This document shows, piece after piece, positions 28,766 through 37,330 of a stretch of 64,000 bases of DNA; position 1 is the stretch's first letter, and the number at the start of each line of letters is the position of its first letter. The notes beneath the pieces were generated by a model. It was not told where the DNA came from. It did not search any database and saw nothing but the letters and a program-made list of their open reading frames with translations. The stretch is from Verrucomicrobia bacterium CG1_02_43_26 (lineage in GTDB: Bacteria > Verrucomicrobiota > Verrucomicrobiia > Opitutales > CG1-02-43-26). A program made the position numbers and the translations under genes. The stretch lies in assembly GCA_001872735.1 (NCBI GenBank), contig MNWT01000019.1, positions 43,891-107,890 on the forward strand, written 5' to 3'.

Positions 28766-29518
28766 ATGCTTGAAATTCACGATATACATGTCACGTTAAA
28801 CGAGAGAACCCCTATTCAGAAAAAGATCCTCAATGGGATCACCCTCACCGTCAATCCCAATGAGGCCATCGCGGTTATTGGGGCTAATGGGAGCGGTAAA
28901 ACCACTTTTATGAATGCGATTGCCGGCGAAGTTAAGATCAAATCCGGTAGCATTAAGATTGATAAAAAAAATGTCACCAAGTGGGATACTCAACAGCGTT
29001 CCGCAAGTGTCGCACGCGTCTTTCAAGACCCACTGGCGGGAACTTGCGGGGAGCTCACCATTGAAGAGAATCTGGCACTGGCTTATAACAGAGGCAAACC
29101 ACGTAACTTTCTTCCCGCAATTACAAAAAGCATGAGAGAGCTTTTTAAGGAAAGCCTATCTGAGCTGAAGATGGGCTTGGAAAAACGATTGAAGGACCCC
29201 ATGGAGCTCCTCTCCGGCGGCCAACGTCAAGCGATCAGCCTCGTCATGGCCACGCTACAACCCAGCCAGATCCTTTTATTAGACGAACCCACAGCCGCAC
29301 TGGATCCCAAGATATCCACTAAAGTTCTTAATTTAGCCGATAAGCTCATCGAAAAATATTCGCTGACAACGCTTATGATCACCCACAGCATGCAGCAGGC
29401 TCTCACCTTTGGCTCACGTACGATTGTGCTTAGCCAGGGCAAAATCATCCGCAGTATATTAGCTGAAGAGCGCTCGAATATGACCGTTGCTGATTTGATG
29501 GCTATATTTGAAGAGTAA
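28766..29518 (+). CDS. ABC importer ATPase, TrpZ-like
   Basis: The 250-residue ATPase subunit has Walker A GANGSGKTT near residue 40, a Q-loop in RVFQDPLAGT, signature LLSGGQRQAISLVMA, Walker B ILLLDEPTAALDP and the switch His in MITHSMQQAL. It completes the four-gene unit of regulator, binding protein, permease and ATPase on the plus strand. The following gene is convergent, so the operon ends here, though no strong terminator hairpin was seen in the 33 bases between. Confidence 0.9.
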   Translation: MLEIHDIHVTLNERTPIQKKILNGITLTVNPNEAIAVIGANGSGKTTFMNAIAGEVKIKSGSIKIDKKNVTKWDTQQRSASVARVFQDPLAGTCGELTIEENLALAYNRGKPRNFLPAITKSMRELFKESLSELKMGLEKRLKDPMELLSGGQRQAISLVMATLQPSQILLLDEPTAALDPKISTKVLNLADKLIEKYSLTTLMITHSMQQALTFGSRTIVLSQGKIIRSILAEERSNMTVADLMAIFEE

Positions 29519-29551
29519 GGAACCAGCCTAGGAATAGCCCAAAAACTGTGC

Positions 29552-31501
29552 TTAAGTGCCCTGTGGCTTTAGTTTGTTGAGCTCATCTACCTTGATAGCA
29601 ATCTCATCGCAGAGGCTTCCTATTAGCTTGATTAATAATGAGATCTTTTCTTCTTTATCATCACGCTTGAATGGTGATAAACCCAACGCTACAAGTTCTT
29701 TATAACTGCGAAGATCCCTTAAAACAACAGCTGCATAGCGTAATTCCTGTTCAGTGTATTTTGAAGCGAGTAGACTATATAAAAGGCTTTGAACATTTTC
29801 CAAAGAAAATGCATATCCATCTTCGACATCACGCAAGATCGTTTTCCTCACTACTATAAAAAGATTGTCATCGGCATCCTCTATCCAAGTTTCATTAAAA
29901 TATAACTGGTGTAGTTTGGCTTGCTGGTTGAGGGGTAATAAACCGTAAAGGTTTACCTCTTTTTTTAATAAATTATAATTGAGCAGCATTTCCTTTAATG
30001 AATCATCTGTCTGCCTGGGCACAATAGGCTGATAAACCTCGACCAGTAGCTCATCCGTAGCTGGGCCTGCGAAATAATCTAAACATTTATTTATGCCACC
30101 CAAAATACTAGGAGGTTGTTGTTCATTATTATAATGGACTTGCACGTCATAGATTTCTTCTTTCTGTAAAAGGGTACAGTAATAAGCAAAATAGCTCATA
30201 ACATCCGAATCCATGTTTTCCGCAATATTGGCCATCGCTTTTACCTGTAGGTTCATGCCCATTTCTTGCTTTGTATACTCCTCCATAAGGGGCATGATCG
30301 AGCAGATAGACGCGCGACAAAATTCAAGCAAAAATAAATCCGTTGCATTGCATCTATTTTTAATAACACACTCCAGAAGCCCGTGAGCCTTGCTCGATTG
30401 TTCTCTATTTTCAAATCCATTTTTCCAATTCATAAAGAACTTTTTTAAGGAATCGGATGTGATGGCCTGTTTTAAATCATGCTCAAGGAAAAGCATCACA
30501 ATCTCTAAGATATCTTCTGGAGGTGTTACACAGGAGATCTCACTCCCAAAACAATAGACAATAGAGCCTTCAGGAAAATAGGATTTTTCACTATACGCTT
30601 CTCTTAAAGTAGCTAACCGCTCTTCACTCACAGTATTGCAAAAGGCGGTAGTGCCATCGTTTGCAATAACGGCTTCTTGATCTTCAATAACCAGGCTTTC
30701 TGCGTAACGAGAATCAAGCTTTTTCAATAAATTTTGCTGTTCTTTTGTTAGAACAACAAACCCTTCAATAGGGTCATCTCCTTCAAACATTGACCAATGG
30801 CCATAGGAATTAGATAAAAGGTTATAGAGAACATAGGCGGAAAGTATTGCATCGTAATTCGTCAAGGTGTCCTCCGTGGGATTCAAAAACAAATAAAGGC
30901 TGTTTAACGTACGCGTATAGAGATAAGCAAATATGCCTAACTCTTTGTCGGTTGATTGCTTTTCCTTGGGAAGCGCCTGGTTTATTTTTTTGATTTCAGA
31001 GAATACCTTGCCATAAATACTTTCATTATATTTTAAGCCGTAATAATTTTTAAGAGCAGGAAATTCAATTCCATGGAACAAGTCCGATAATTTTAGATTC
31101 TTTTCACCTGTGCCTAGCTTGCTTGAAATGAGGTCACATTTTCTATTGGCAAAATCGTATTTACAGTTTACTAAAGCGTCCTCGTAGGGTTTGATGACCG
31201 ATGTACCTAAGGCAGCCTTATAAAAATCGCTATTTACGGGATTACGCAGAATTTCCAATATTTCATCGTAAGTCAGGTAGTTTAGTATGTTTGTTAAGCA
31301 ATCAGGATCTCTGTCTGCAAGCGTCTTAAAGGTTGTCAGACCTCTGTTTTTTTCTAAACACACGGAAGCATCCCCTTTGGGTACGGCTACCGGCTTAACC
31401 TTCTTAAAGAGGGGCTTCCCGTTTACATCATAGGCCAAATCTTCTCTTTCTTTTCGCTTCTTTGTCGGCTGACTTCCAATATTGCTTGTATTATTTTCCA
31501 T
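29552..31501 (-). CDS. F-box-like hypothetical protein
   Basis: Family unknown. The 649-residue protein has no signal peptide. A basic cluster KKRKERE (residues 14-20) resembles a nuclear localisation signal. Residues 60-97 look like an F-box: LADRDPDCLTNILNYLTYDE followed by ILEILRNPVNSDF, matching the eukaryotic hydrophobic spacing, though the usual Leu-Pro is Arg-Asp-Pro. The remainder is helical and Leu/Glu-rich, perhaps a repeat scaffold, with no named domain. F-boxes recruit Skp1 in eukaryotic SCF ubiquitin ligases, and bacterial ones are typically effectors. That role is inferred; no secretion gene is nearby. An 8-base-arm inverted repeat (ATATATTG/CAATATAT) lies in the AT-rich region upstream of its start. 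Confidence 0.65.
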   Translation of the reverse strand: MENNTSNIGSQPTKKRKEREDLAYDVNGKPLFKKVKPVAVPKGDASVCLEKNRGLTTFKTLADRDPDCLTNILNYLTYDEILEILRNPVNSDFYKAALGTSVIKPYEDALVNCKYDFANRKCDLISSKLGTGEKNLKLSDLFHGIEFPALKNYYGLKYNESIYGKVFSEIKKINQALPKEKQSTDKELGIFAYLYTRTLNSLYLFLNPTEDTLTNYDAILSAYVLYNLLSNSYGHWSMFEGDDPIEGFVVLTKEQQNLLKKLDSRYAESLVIEDQEAVIANDGTTAFCNTVSEERLATLREAYSEKSYFPEGSIVYCFGSEISCVTPPEDILEIVMLFLEHDLKQAITSDSLKKFFMNWKNGFENREQSSKAHGLLECVIKNRCNATDLFLLEFCRASICSIMPLMEEYTKQEMGMNLQVKAMANIAENMDSDVMSYFAYYCTLLQKEEIYDVQVHYNNEQQPPSILGGINKCLDYFAGPATDELLVEVYQPIVPRQTDDSLKEMLLNYNLLKKEVNLYGLLPLNQQAKLHQLYFNETWIEDADDNLFIVVRKTILRDVEDGYAFSLENVQSLLYSLLASKYTEQELRYAAVVLRDLRSYKELVALGLSPFKRDDKEEKISLLIKLIGSLCDEIAIKVDELNKLKPQGT

Positions 31502-31611
31502 ATAAATTAATTAAAGTAGGCAATTACCATATATTGTAATTAAATTCATTGCAATATATAATTATGCTAACTTCCCCACCTTACCTTAGAAATTTTTCAA
31601 CGAAGGCCAAT

Positions 31612-32808
31612 TTACCCAATAAACACTTTATTCAACTGATCGAGAACCCATTGATGCACGGAGAATTTTGCTTTTTTGCAGGCTAACAGTTCTTTAATTT
31701 GATCTGAAAGGCCTTTTACGCGTAGATTATTTTTGGCATCTTTAATAGCCTTTTCCAGTTCCGTTGAAAGAGCTTTTGTTGTGGCCTTGCCTTGTATGTA
31801 CTCGGGGTACATTCCTTTATTTAAGAGGATGTTGGCAATACCAAGGTAGGGGATCTTGATAAGCATACGCCCTAAGAGGTAGGTAAATAAATTTGCTTTG
31901 TAAACCACCACGCCAGGCACACCTTCTATCGAACATTGTAGGGAAATAGTTCCGGAACTCATCAGAACGGCTTTAGCAGTCACCATCTCATCACTGCGAA
32001 GGAAGGATACCTGGTCTACTAATGTCGGAAAATCGGTCTCTAAAATATCTTTTAAAATATTATGTAAAAAGGGAGTAGGGTAGAGCACAACGGCTTTCTC
32101 GTCCGGCATCGTTCTTTTCAACCTTAAGAATGCATCCAGCATGAGGGGAAAGATGCGCTTTACGGCAGCTTTACGGCTTCCGGGAAGTAACAGCACGCGA
32201 CCGTTTTTATCATACAATATGTTATTATGAAAGTGCTTGTCTATAAAAGGGTGGCCAACGAATTGAACGTCCAAATCAGTATCCTTGTAGCAAGCCACTT
32301 CGAAAGGGAAAATGACGGCCAGGGAGTCCAAATACTTTGCCATTGCAAATCGTCTCTTTGCTTTCCAGGCCCATATCTGTGGGCTAATGTAGTACAATAG
32401 ACGAATAGCTCCACCGGCTTTGTGCGCCAGCTTTTCTTCATAGAGGGCTTTGGCTAGGCGTAGATTAAATCCCGGATAATCTACAAAACAGACCGCCTTG
32501 GGTTTGTGTTCTCTAATCCAATTGAGCGTTTCGGAGAATATTCGTTTAAAGAAGCCATAATGTTTTAAGACTTCGAAGAATCCCACAACAGAGGCTTCGG
32601 TAAGATCGAACAATAGCTTAGCACCGGCTGCTTTAAGTTCTCCTCCTCCGATTGCGTAAATGTTTAAGCTCGGGTTTGCCGCTCTCAAATTTCGCACCAT
32701 AGCGGCTGCGTGCTCATCTCCGGAATGCTCTCCGGCAATAATCAGTAGATCTACACTTCCCTCTACGGGTGCGTTAAAAGCGCTATGCAAATTTGTTATC
32801 TTGCTCAC
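31612..32808 (-). CDS. lpxB: Lipid-A-disaccharide synthase
   Basis: Condenses UDP-2,3-diacylglucosamine with lipid X to form the lipid A disaccharide. The 398-residue GT19 enzyme shows IIAGEHSGDEHAAAMVRNL, ASVVGFFEVL, VDYPGFNLRLAK, YYISPQIWAW, VIFPFE, FVGHP, LLPGSRKAAVKR and a late SSGTISLQCSIEGVPGVV, in family order. About 15 residues precede the usual start, so a downstream start is possible. Its 5' end overlaps the Gfo/Idh gene by 26 bases, so the two are coupled. No lpxA, lpxC or lpxD is in view. Confidence 0.95.
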   Translation of the reverse strand: MSKITNLHSAFNAPVEGSVDLLIIAGEHSGDEHAAAMVRNLRAANPSLNIYAIGGGELKAAGAKLLFDLTEASVVGFFEVLKHYGFFKRIFSETLNWIREHKPKAVCFVDYPGFNLRLAKALYEEKLAHKAGGAIRLLYYISPQIWAWKAKRRFAMAKYLDSLAVIFPFEVACYKDTDLDVQFVGHPFIDKHFHNNILYDKNGRVLLLPGSRKAAVKRIFPLMLDAFLRLKRTMPDEKAVVLYPTPFLHNILKDILETDFPTLVDQVSFLRSDEMVTAKAVLMSSGTISLQCSIEGVPGVVVYKANLFTYLLGRMLIKIPYLGIANILLNKGMYPEYIQGKATTKALSTELEKAIKDAKNNLRVKGLSDQIKELLACKKAKFSVHQWVLDQLNKVFIG

Positions 32809-33724
32809 GTATTTGTTGTGTTATTTCAATAGCTACTTCGAGGGCAGAGGTACCTAATGTCACGCCGACTTTAGGATCTGTTCCTTTTTCAACACAATCA
32901 ATAAAAGCTGCGAGCTCTATTTTCAAGGCTTCACCGCGCTCAATGGGAACATCTTCGCGCGTCAAATTATCGTTATCTTTATATAAAATATGACCCTTTT
33001 GGTTCATAAAATCTAAGGACAAATACTTGTGCGCTTGGAATACCCGAATTTCGCGGATCTTCTTTAAACTCACGCGACTTGTATTCAAATTAGCCACACA
33101 ACCGTTTTGAAACGTAATACGAGCATTGGCAATATCTTCATGCTGAGATAATACATTCACGCCGATGGACTCAATTCTGGCAATAGGAGAGTTCACTAAC
33201 TGCAAGATCACCCCAATGTCATGGATCATCAAATCTAATACTACGCCTACTTCTGTTCCTCTTGGATTAAACGGTGCGAGGCGATCTGCCGTTATAAAAC
33301 GTGGCTCGTTTACAAATTCCTCCAGAAAGTTCATTACCGGGTTGTAGTGCTCTATATGGCCTACTTGTACCATACATTTATTGCGTTTGGCCAATTGTAG
33401 TATGCAACTAGCTTCTTCTAGCGATACACATAAAGGCTTTTCAATTAACAGATGGCAACCGGCTTCCAGTAAGGGCATCGCTACTTCGCAATGCTTGTCT
33501 GTAGGCACAACGACACTGACGGCATCACAGGCTTTCCCCAGCTCTTTAATACTGGCGAAGCGTTGGCAATTGTAGAGGGAACAGATTTCATTCGCCTTTT
33601 CGTCATCGACTTCGCAAATTCCAACCAGCTCACACTGTTCCAAATCGTTATAAATACGAGCATGCTGCTTGCCTAGATAACCTACGCCAGCCACACCACA
33701 TTTGATTTTTGCTTCTTTACCCAT
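32783..33724 (-). CDS. Gfo/Idh/MocA-family oxidoreductase
   Basis: NAD(P)-dependent sugar dehydrogenase fold. From ATG 33724 it is 313 residues, beginning MGKEAKIKCGVAGVGYLGKQHARIY-like (Rossmann GxGxxG). It has the family motif LIEKPLC and the C-terminal catalytic segment VVLDLMIHDIGVILQL with a conserved His-Asp. A longer frame to 33766 adds 14 residues before the Rossmann strand and is less likely. Coupling to lpxB recalls GnnA, the UDP-GlcNAc 3-dehydrogenase that with GnnB yields amide-linked lipid A, but no GnnB aminotransferase is present in the window. A role in lipid A or surface sugar synthesis is an inference. Confidence 0.85.
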   Translation of the reverse strand: MGKEAKIKCGVAGVGYLGKQHARIYNDLEQCELVGICEVDDEKANEICSLYNCQRFASIKELGKACDAVSVVVPTDKHCEVAMPLLEAGCHLLIEKPLCVSLEEASCILQLAKRNKCMVQVGHIEHYNPVMNFLEEFVNEPRFITADRLAPFNPRGTEVGVVLDLMIHDIGVILQLVNSPIARIESIGVNVLSQHEDIANARITFQNGCVANLNTSRVSLKKIREIRVFQAHKYLSLDFMNQKGHILYKDNDNLTREDVPIERGEALKIELAAFIDCVEKGTDPKVGVTLGTSALEVAIEITQQIREQDNKFA

Positions 33725-33907
33725 TTTTTTAAAACAAGATAACGATTTTCTCACAAACATGCTCACTTAATCAAGCATGCATTTGCAATTCATACACATT
33801 ATACCCAGAGGAATTTTCTTAGACAAAGCGTCCTCTCCCTAAAGCATTATGAATTAAGCGTATACAATAAAATAATATCATACAATTATTTTAATTAAAA
33901 TTAATGC

Positions 33908-33935
33908 TTGATTTAATATTAAATTAATATATTAT
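33908..33935 (+). promoter_or_regulatory. Possible promoter of the secreted orphan
   Basis: TTGATT (33908-33913) and TATTAT (33930-33935) with a 16-base spacer lie just before the ATG at 33944, which would leave almost no leader. The region is extremely AT-rich, so the match may be chance. Confidence 0.25.
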
Positions 33936-33943
33936 TTAATTCT

Positions 33944-34492
33944 ATGAAAACAAAACTATTATCAATATTAATTGTAGTCGGTTGTGCCCTAACGGGACTC
34001 CTCAATGCAGCAATGCACCCCCTAACAATAACCTCAAACATAGATGAACCGCTAACGGCTAAAGTCGAACTGCAGGAATGCGTCGGCAGAGACATTTGTC
34101 TTCTCATGCATATCGAGAACGATAAAGGCGTTATCACCGAAATCCCGGTTGAAAAATATTTAAAAGGACCTCTTTTAGAATATACAGATGTGTATACACA
34201 AAAGGGTGTTTTTGTTTTTTATGATCAAAACAACAATGCTCTAGCTGCGATTCACTTGAAGGATAAACAAGATCGCAAGGAAGCACAGTTGAAAAATGGC
34301 AAATATGTCGTCTTCGAATTCTCTTCTGCGCCTAGTACGACACTGCTCGGTAAGCAACAAGGAGAAGTGGATATTCTAGGTATTGAAGATTACATGATCT
34401 ACACGATCAATATCAGATATCTAAATGATGCGGAAAACTTGAACAACCGCAGCAATGACCCTTCTGAAGTAGGCTTGCCATCAAATTCTTAA
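33944..34492 (+). CDS. Secreted hypothetical protein
   Basis: Not recognised. The 182-residue precursor has a clear signal peptide: basic MKTK, a hydrophobic core to about residue 18, and a likely cleavage after LLNA. The mature part is beta-rich, with alternating polar and hydrophobic residues and two cysteines close together (QECVGRDICLL), which could form a disulfide in the periplasm. The C-terminus is polar and Asn-rich. The gene stands alone between AT-rich DNA and a strong terminator at 34512-34549. Periplasmic or outer-membrane-associated location is likely; function unknown. Confidence 0.7.
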   Translation: MKTKLLSILIVVGCALTGLLNAAMHPLTITSNIDEPLTAKVELQECVGRDICLLMHIENDKGVITEIPVEKYLKGPLLEYTDVYTQKGVFVFYDQNNNALAAIHLKDKQDRKEAQLKNGKYVVFEFSSAPSTTLLGKQQGEVDILGIEDYMIYTINIRYLNDAENLNNRSNDPSEVGLPSNS

Positions 34493-34511
34493 ACAAATAA
34501 ACAACAATATG

Positions 34512-34549
34512 AAAAGGGGAGATACTAAAAATATCTCCCCCTTTTTTTT
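34512..34549. terminator. Bidirectional hairpin terminator
   Basis: GGGGAGATA (34516-34524) pairs with TATCTCCCC (34532-34540), flanked by A4 on the left and T8 on the right. It lies between the convergent ends of the secreted orphan and the MFS gene and can serve both, more strongly the plus strand. Confidence 0.85.
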
Positions 34550-34550
34550 A

Positions 34551-35873
34551 TTATTCAATTTCTTTCAATTCGACAGGATCTTTTGGATGCTTTGGCTCTT
34601 TAATAAAGAGACACACGACGGCCGCAATCGCTAACATAACGGGGATCACTATCAAGGCACTTCGGAAATCAGTAGCCGTGTTATAGAAGCAGTTAATTGG
34701 GCCTAAACTCAAATCCATACGAGATTTTGTTTGCAGGATGTAGCCCACAACCGGTTGAAAAACCCCACCCAAAAGCATTACAATCATATTGGTAACACCG
34801 ATTGCTGTTCCTTTGGCGTAATCCGGGTTGGCTTCAATGTTAGCCACAAAACACGCTACCTGGGTGGATGCAACTAGACCGGCGCAAAAGAGAAGCACCT
34901 TAAGGACACCAATCGGCAGGCTAGGGAATAAAATGAGCCCCCAGAAAAGGATCGCAGAAATAACCGATCCCCAAAACATAGGCATCTTGCGCTTACCCAC
35001 TTTATCTGAAAACCAGCCCGCAAAAGGTGCGCCAATCATCCATCCCCAATATAATAGAGCAACAGCATTGGCTGCAACAGACTTAGGAACATCAGACACA
35101 TGCATAATGTACTGAACCCCCCACAGGTCTCCAAACACGGAAAGGGAAAGATATAGGCAGCTACCTACGATGCCGATGTACCAGGTTTGCCTGTTCTTGA
35201 GGACAACTTTTAGGCTATGGAAAAACTTATGCTCAACATTGTACTCCCTTCTCTCCTCTTCCCAATAGGGTGTTTTGGGAATCGTCATCAGCAAAAGCAA
35301 GGCCACTCCTAGACCGATAATGCCGGACCAGAAAAAGGCATCTTGCCACCCTAGGCTGTCCACAAAAGGTGCTAAAACTGCCCCTCCCATAATAGCGCCT
35401 AACATACCTAAAGTAGTCGTCAAGCCGGAGAAGAAGGCCACGTGGCGCGATGGATGCCACACCGTCACTAAATACATAACGCCCACAAATGCAAACGCCG
35501 AGCCCAAGCCCATGAAGAACCTGGCCAATGTCAAAACGGCTATATGATTACCCATGTAGGCCGGCAAGATACAACCGAGCGCGACAATTAGGGTTGCGGG
35601 GACAAGCAGGCGTTTTCCGCCATAACGGTCAAATAAAACCCCCACAAACAACTGTAAAGGTGCGTATATATAGTAATAAGTAGCGAGTGATGCTGATAGA
35701 TCTCCTACATTAACATTGTAGAATTCGCTTAACTCACTCTTCATCACACTTGGAGCGACTCGTACTAAGTATTCGTACAGATAGAACAGTGCCGCTACAA
35801 TCCAGATGATCCATCCCTTAAACCTTATATTCGGTATTGGGCTATGCCTAGGGTGGAAGTGTTTTTCTTTCAT
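34551..35873 (-). CDS. Major facilitator superfamily transporter
   Basis: The 440-residue inner-membrane protein has about 12 hydrophobic helices. After helix 2 comes the MFS loop LFDRYGGKRLLVPATLIVAL, the D-R-x-G-[G/R]-[R/K] signature, with a second copy FSDKVGKRKMPMFW midway. FLYEYLVRVAPSVM in helix 1 and the overall look recall anion/organophosphate or peptide-signal MFS carriers common in intracellular bacteria, but the substrate cannot be named. Polar N-terminus rich in His and Pro; charged C-terminal tail. Transcribed alone and convergent with the secreted orphan. Confidence 0.87.
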   Translation of the reverse strand: MKEKHFHPRHSPIPNIRFKGWIIWIVAALFYLYEYLVRVAPSVMKSELSEFYNVNVGDLSASLATYYYIYAPLQLFVGVLFDRYGGKRLLVPATLIVALGCILPAYMGNHIAVLTLARFFMGLGSAFAFVGVMYLVTVWHPSRHVAFFSGLTTTLGMLGAIMGGAVLAPFVDSLGWQDAFFWSGIIGLGVALLLLMTIPKTPYWEEERREYNVEHKFFHSLKVVLKNRQTWYIGIVGSCLYLSLSVFGDLWGVQYIMHVSDVPKSVAANAVALLYWGWMIGAPFAGWFSDKVGKRKMPMFWGSVISAILFWGLILFPSLPIGVLKVLLFCAGLVASTQVACFVANIEANPDYAKGTAIGVTNMIVMLLGGVFQPVVGYILQTKSRMDLSLGPINCFYNTATDFRSALIVIPVMLAIAAVVCLFIKEPKHPKDPVELKEIE

Positions 35874-36053
35874 GCTCGCTTATCGTTTGCCTAAAGTTTG
35901 AGTCGATTGTGGTAAATTTAAGAAGAAACGTCAATTTTTTATTCCCAAAAACCCTTACAAAGCCGGCTGTGGAAGCAATGACAACATCAATTTACCTTAG
36001 ACAGTGTAAAGAAGGTTGCCAGCAATGGGTTTATGTATTACACACATTATCTT

Positions 36054-37094
36054 ATGCAAGAAAAACGTGCTGTATTGCTATTAAATTTGGGTTCCCCTGC
36101 ATCAACAAGTGTACCCGATGTACGGGCTTATTTAAAACAGTTTCTGTGGGATGAACGTGTTCTAAACAGCTCGGCACTTGTCCGTTGGCTTGTTCTTAAC
36201 GTGTTTATTTTACCGAGACGGCCAGCAAAGTCTGCTGAAGCTTATGAAAAGATTTGGACAAAAGAGGGCTCCCCGTTGATCACTGAAAGCAAACGGCTTC
36301 AAGAGAACTTGCAGAAAATTTTAGACCTACCTATCCTGCTGGGTATGCGCTACGGAAAGCCTTCTACAGGGGAAGCCATTGAGCGGCTAAAACAACAGGG
36401 CATTGAGGAAGTTTTTGTAATGCCCTTATACCCGCATTACGCTATGTCCAGCTACGAAACGGCAGTAGTCCATACCAGAGAAGAGATTGGCCGCATCTAC
36501 CCACAGCTAAAGGCAAATTTTTTACAACCCTTTTATCAAGATGCAGGCTATATTGATGCGCTTGTTGAAAATGCAAAGCCTTTTATGGAAGAGGATTTTG
36601 ACCATTTACTCTTTTCCTTTCACGGAATTCCGGAAAGCCATTTACGCACCGCAGATTCCTCTAAGGCACATTGTTTAATGGTCAACGACTGCTGCAAGAC
36701 CTGTAGCCCAGTACAATCCACCTGCTACAAACACCAATGCCTGATGACCGTAAAGCGGTTCATAGAAAAGACAGGATTAGATGAAAGCAAGTACAGTATT
36801 TCTTTTCAATCCCGTTTGGGGAGAGAACCTTGGCTAAAACCATACACGGATCATGTCCTTGAGGAATTGCCGAAAAGGGGAGTGAAGAAGCTCCTAGTAA
36901 TGTGCCCTTCTTTTGTGGCAGATTGTTTGGAAACGCTTGAGGAGATTACTATGTCTGGTCGCGATTCCTTCATAGGAGCAGGCGGTGAAGAATTCGCACA
37001 AATTCCTTGTCTCAATAACCACCCAAAATGGATTGAGTATTTGGCGGAAGAAATCAGGCAGTGGCATGAGAAAGAAGTACCGGAATTAGTCTAA
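36054..37094 (+). CDS. hemH: Ferrochelatase
   Basis: Inserts Fe2+ into protoporphyrin IX, the last step of protohaem synthesis. The 346-residue protein begins with the typical AVLLLNLGSP and includes VFVMPLYPHYAMSSYETA. The catalytic His is in LLFSFHGIPESH (H190), and the late signature SFQSRLGREPWLKPYTD is present. A cysteine-rich stretch (C207, C213, C214, C217, C224, C229) could bind an Fe-S cluster as in some bacterial ferrochelatases, which is an inference. ATG 36054 was preferred to 36033, which adds seven unusual residues. Other haem genes lie at 39.9-41.8 kb. Confidence 0.94.
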   Translation: MQEKRAVLLLNLGSPASTSVPDVRAYLKQFLWDERVLNSSALVRWLVLNVFILPRRPAKSAEAYEKIWTKEGSPLITESKRLQENLQKILDLPILLGMRYGKPSTGEAIERLKQQGIEEVFVMPLYPHYAMSSYETAVVHTREEIGRIYPQLKANFLQPFYQDAGYIDALVENAKPFMEEDFDHLLFSFHGIPESHLRTADSSKAHCLMVNDCCKTCSPVQSTCYKHQCLMTVKRFIEKTGLDESKYSISFQSRLGREPWLKPYTDHVLEELPKRGVKKLLVMCPSFVADCLETLEEITMSGRDSFIGAGGEEFAQIPCLNNHPKWIEYLAEEIRQWHEKEVPELV

Positions 37095-37120
37095 AGCTAG
37101 ACTATATCCAAATTCACCAT

Positions 37121-37173
37121 CTTAGCGCTTCGAGATACGGGCAAACATGCCTGTAACGAGATAAGTCGCTAAG
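37121..37173 (+). other. Possible structured RNA element
   Basis: Between hemH and the ankyrin gene, CTTAGCG (37121-37127) pairs with CGCTAAG (37167-37173). Inside, CGGGCA (37138-37143) pairs with TGCCTG (37148-37153) around an AACA loop. No T run follows, so it does not look like a terminator. It does not match a tRNA, and no known RNA family was recognised. Confidence 0.25.
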
Positions 37174-37330
37174 CGTGTAAACTATTGCCTTGATGTAGAC
37201 AGGTCTAACCGCCGACCTCCAAAATGCATACACCTGTATTATTACAAGTCTACAACAATAAAAATCTTGCAAGAATTTAAGGCGTAAAACAAAATACTAC
37301 ATCTTAATAAATACAAATAATAATAATTAA

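Noticed and set aside
35909..36154. 81-codon frame overlapping the start of hemH
   Set aside because: It is a shadow in another frame of the ferrochelatase coding sequence.
37121..37173. tRNA gene
   Set aside because: The stems do not form a cloverleaf and no TTCGA-type T-arm or anticodon arm could be placed.
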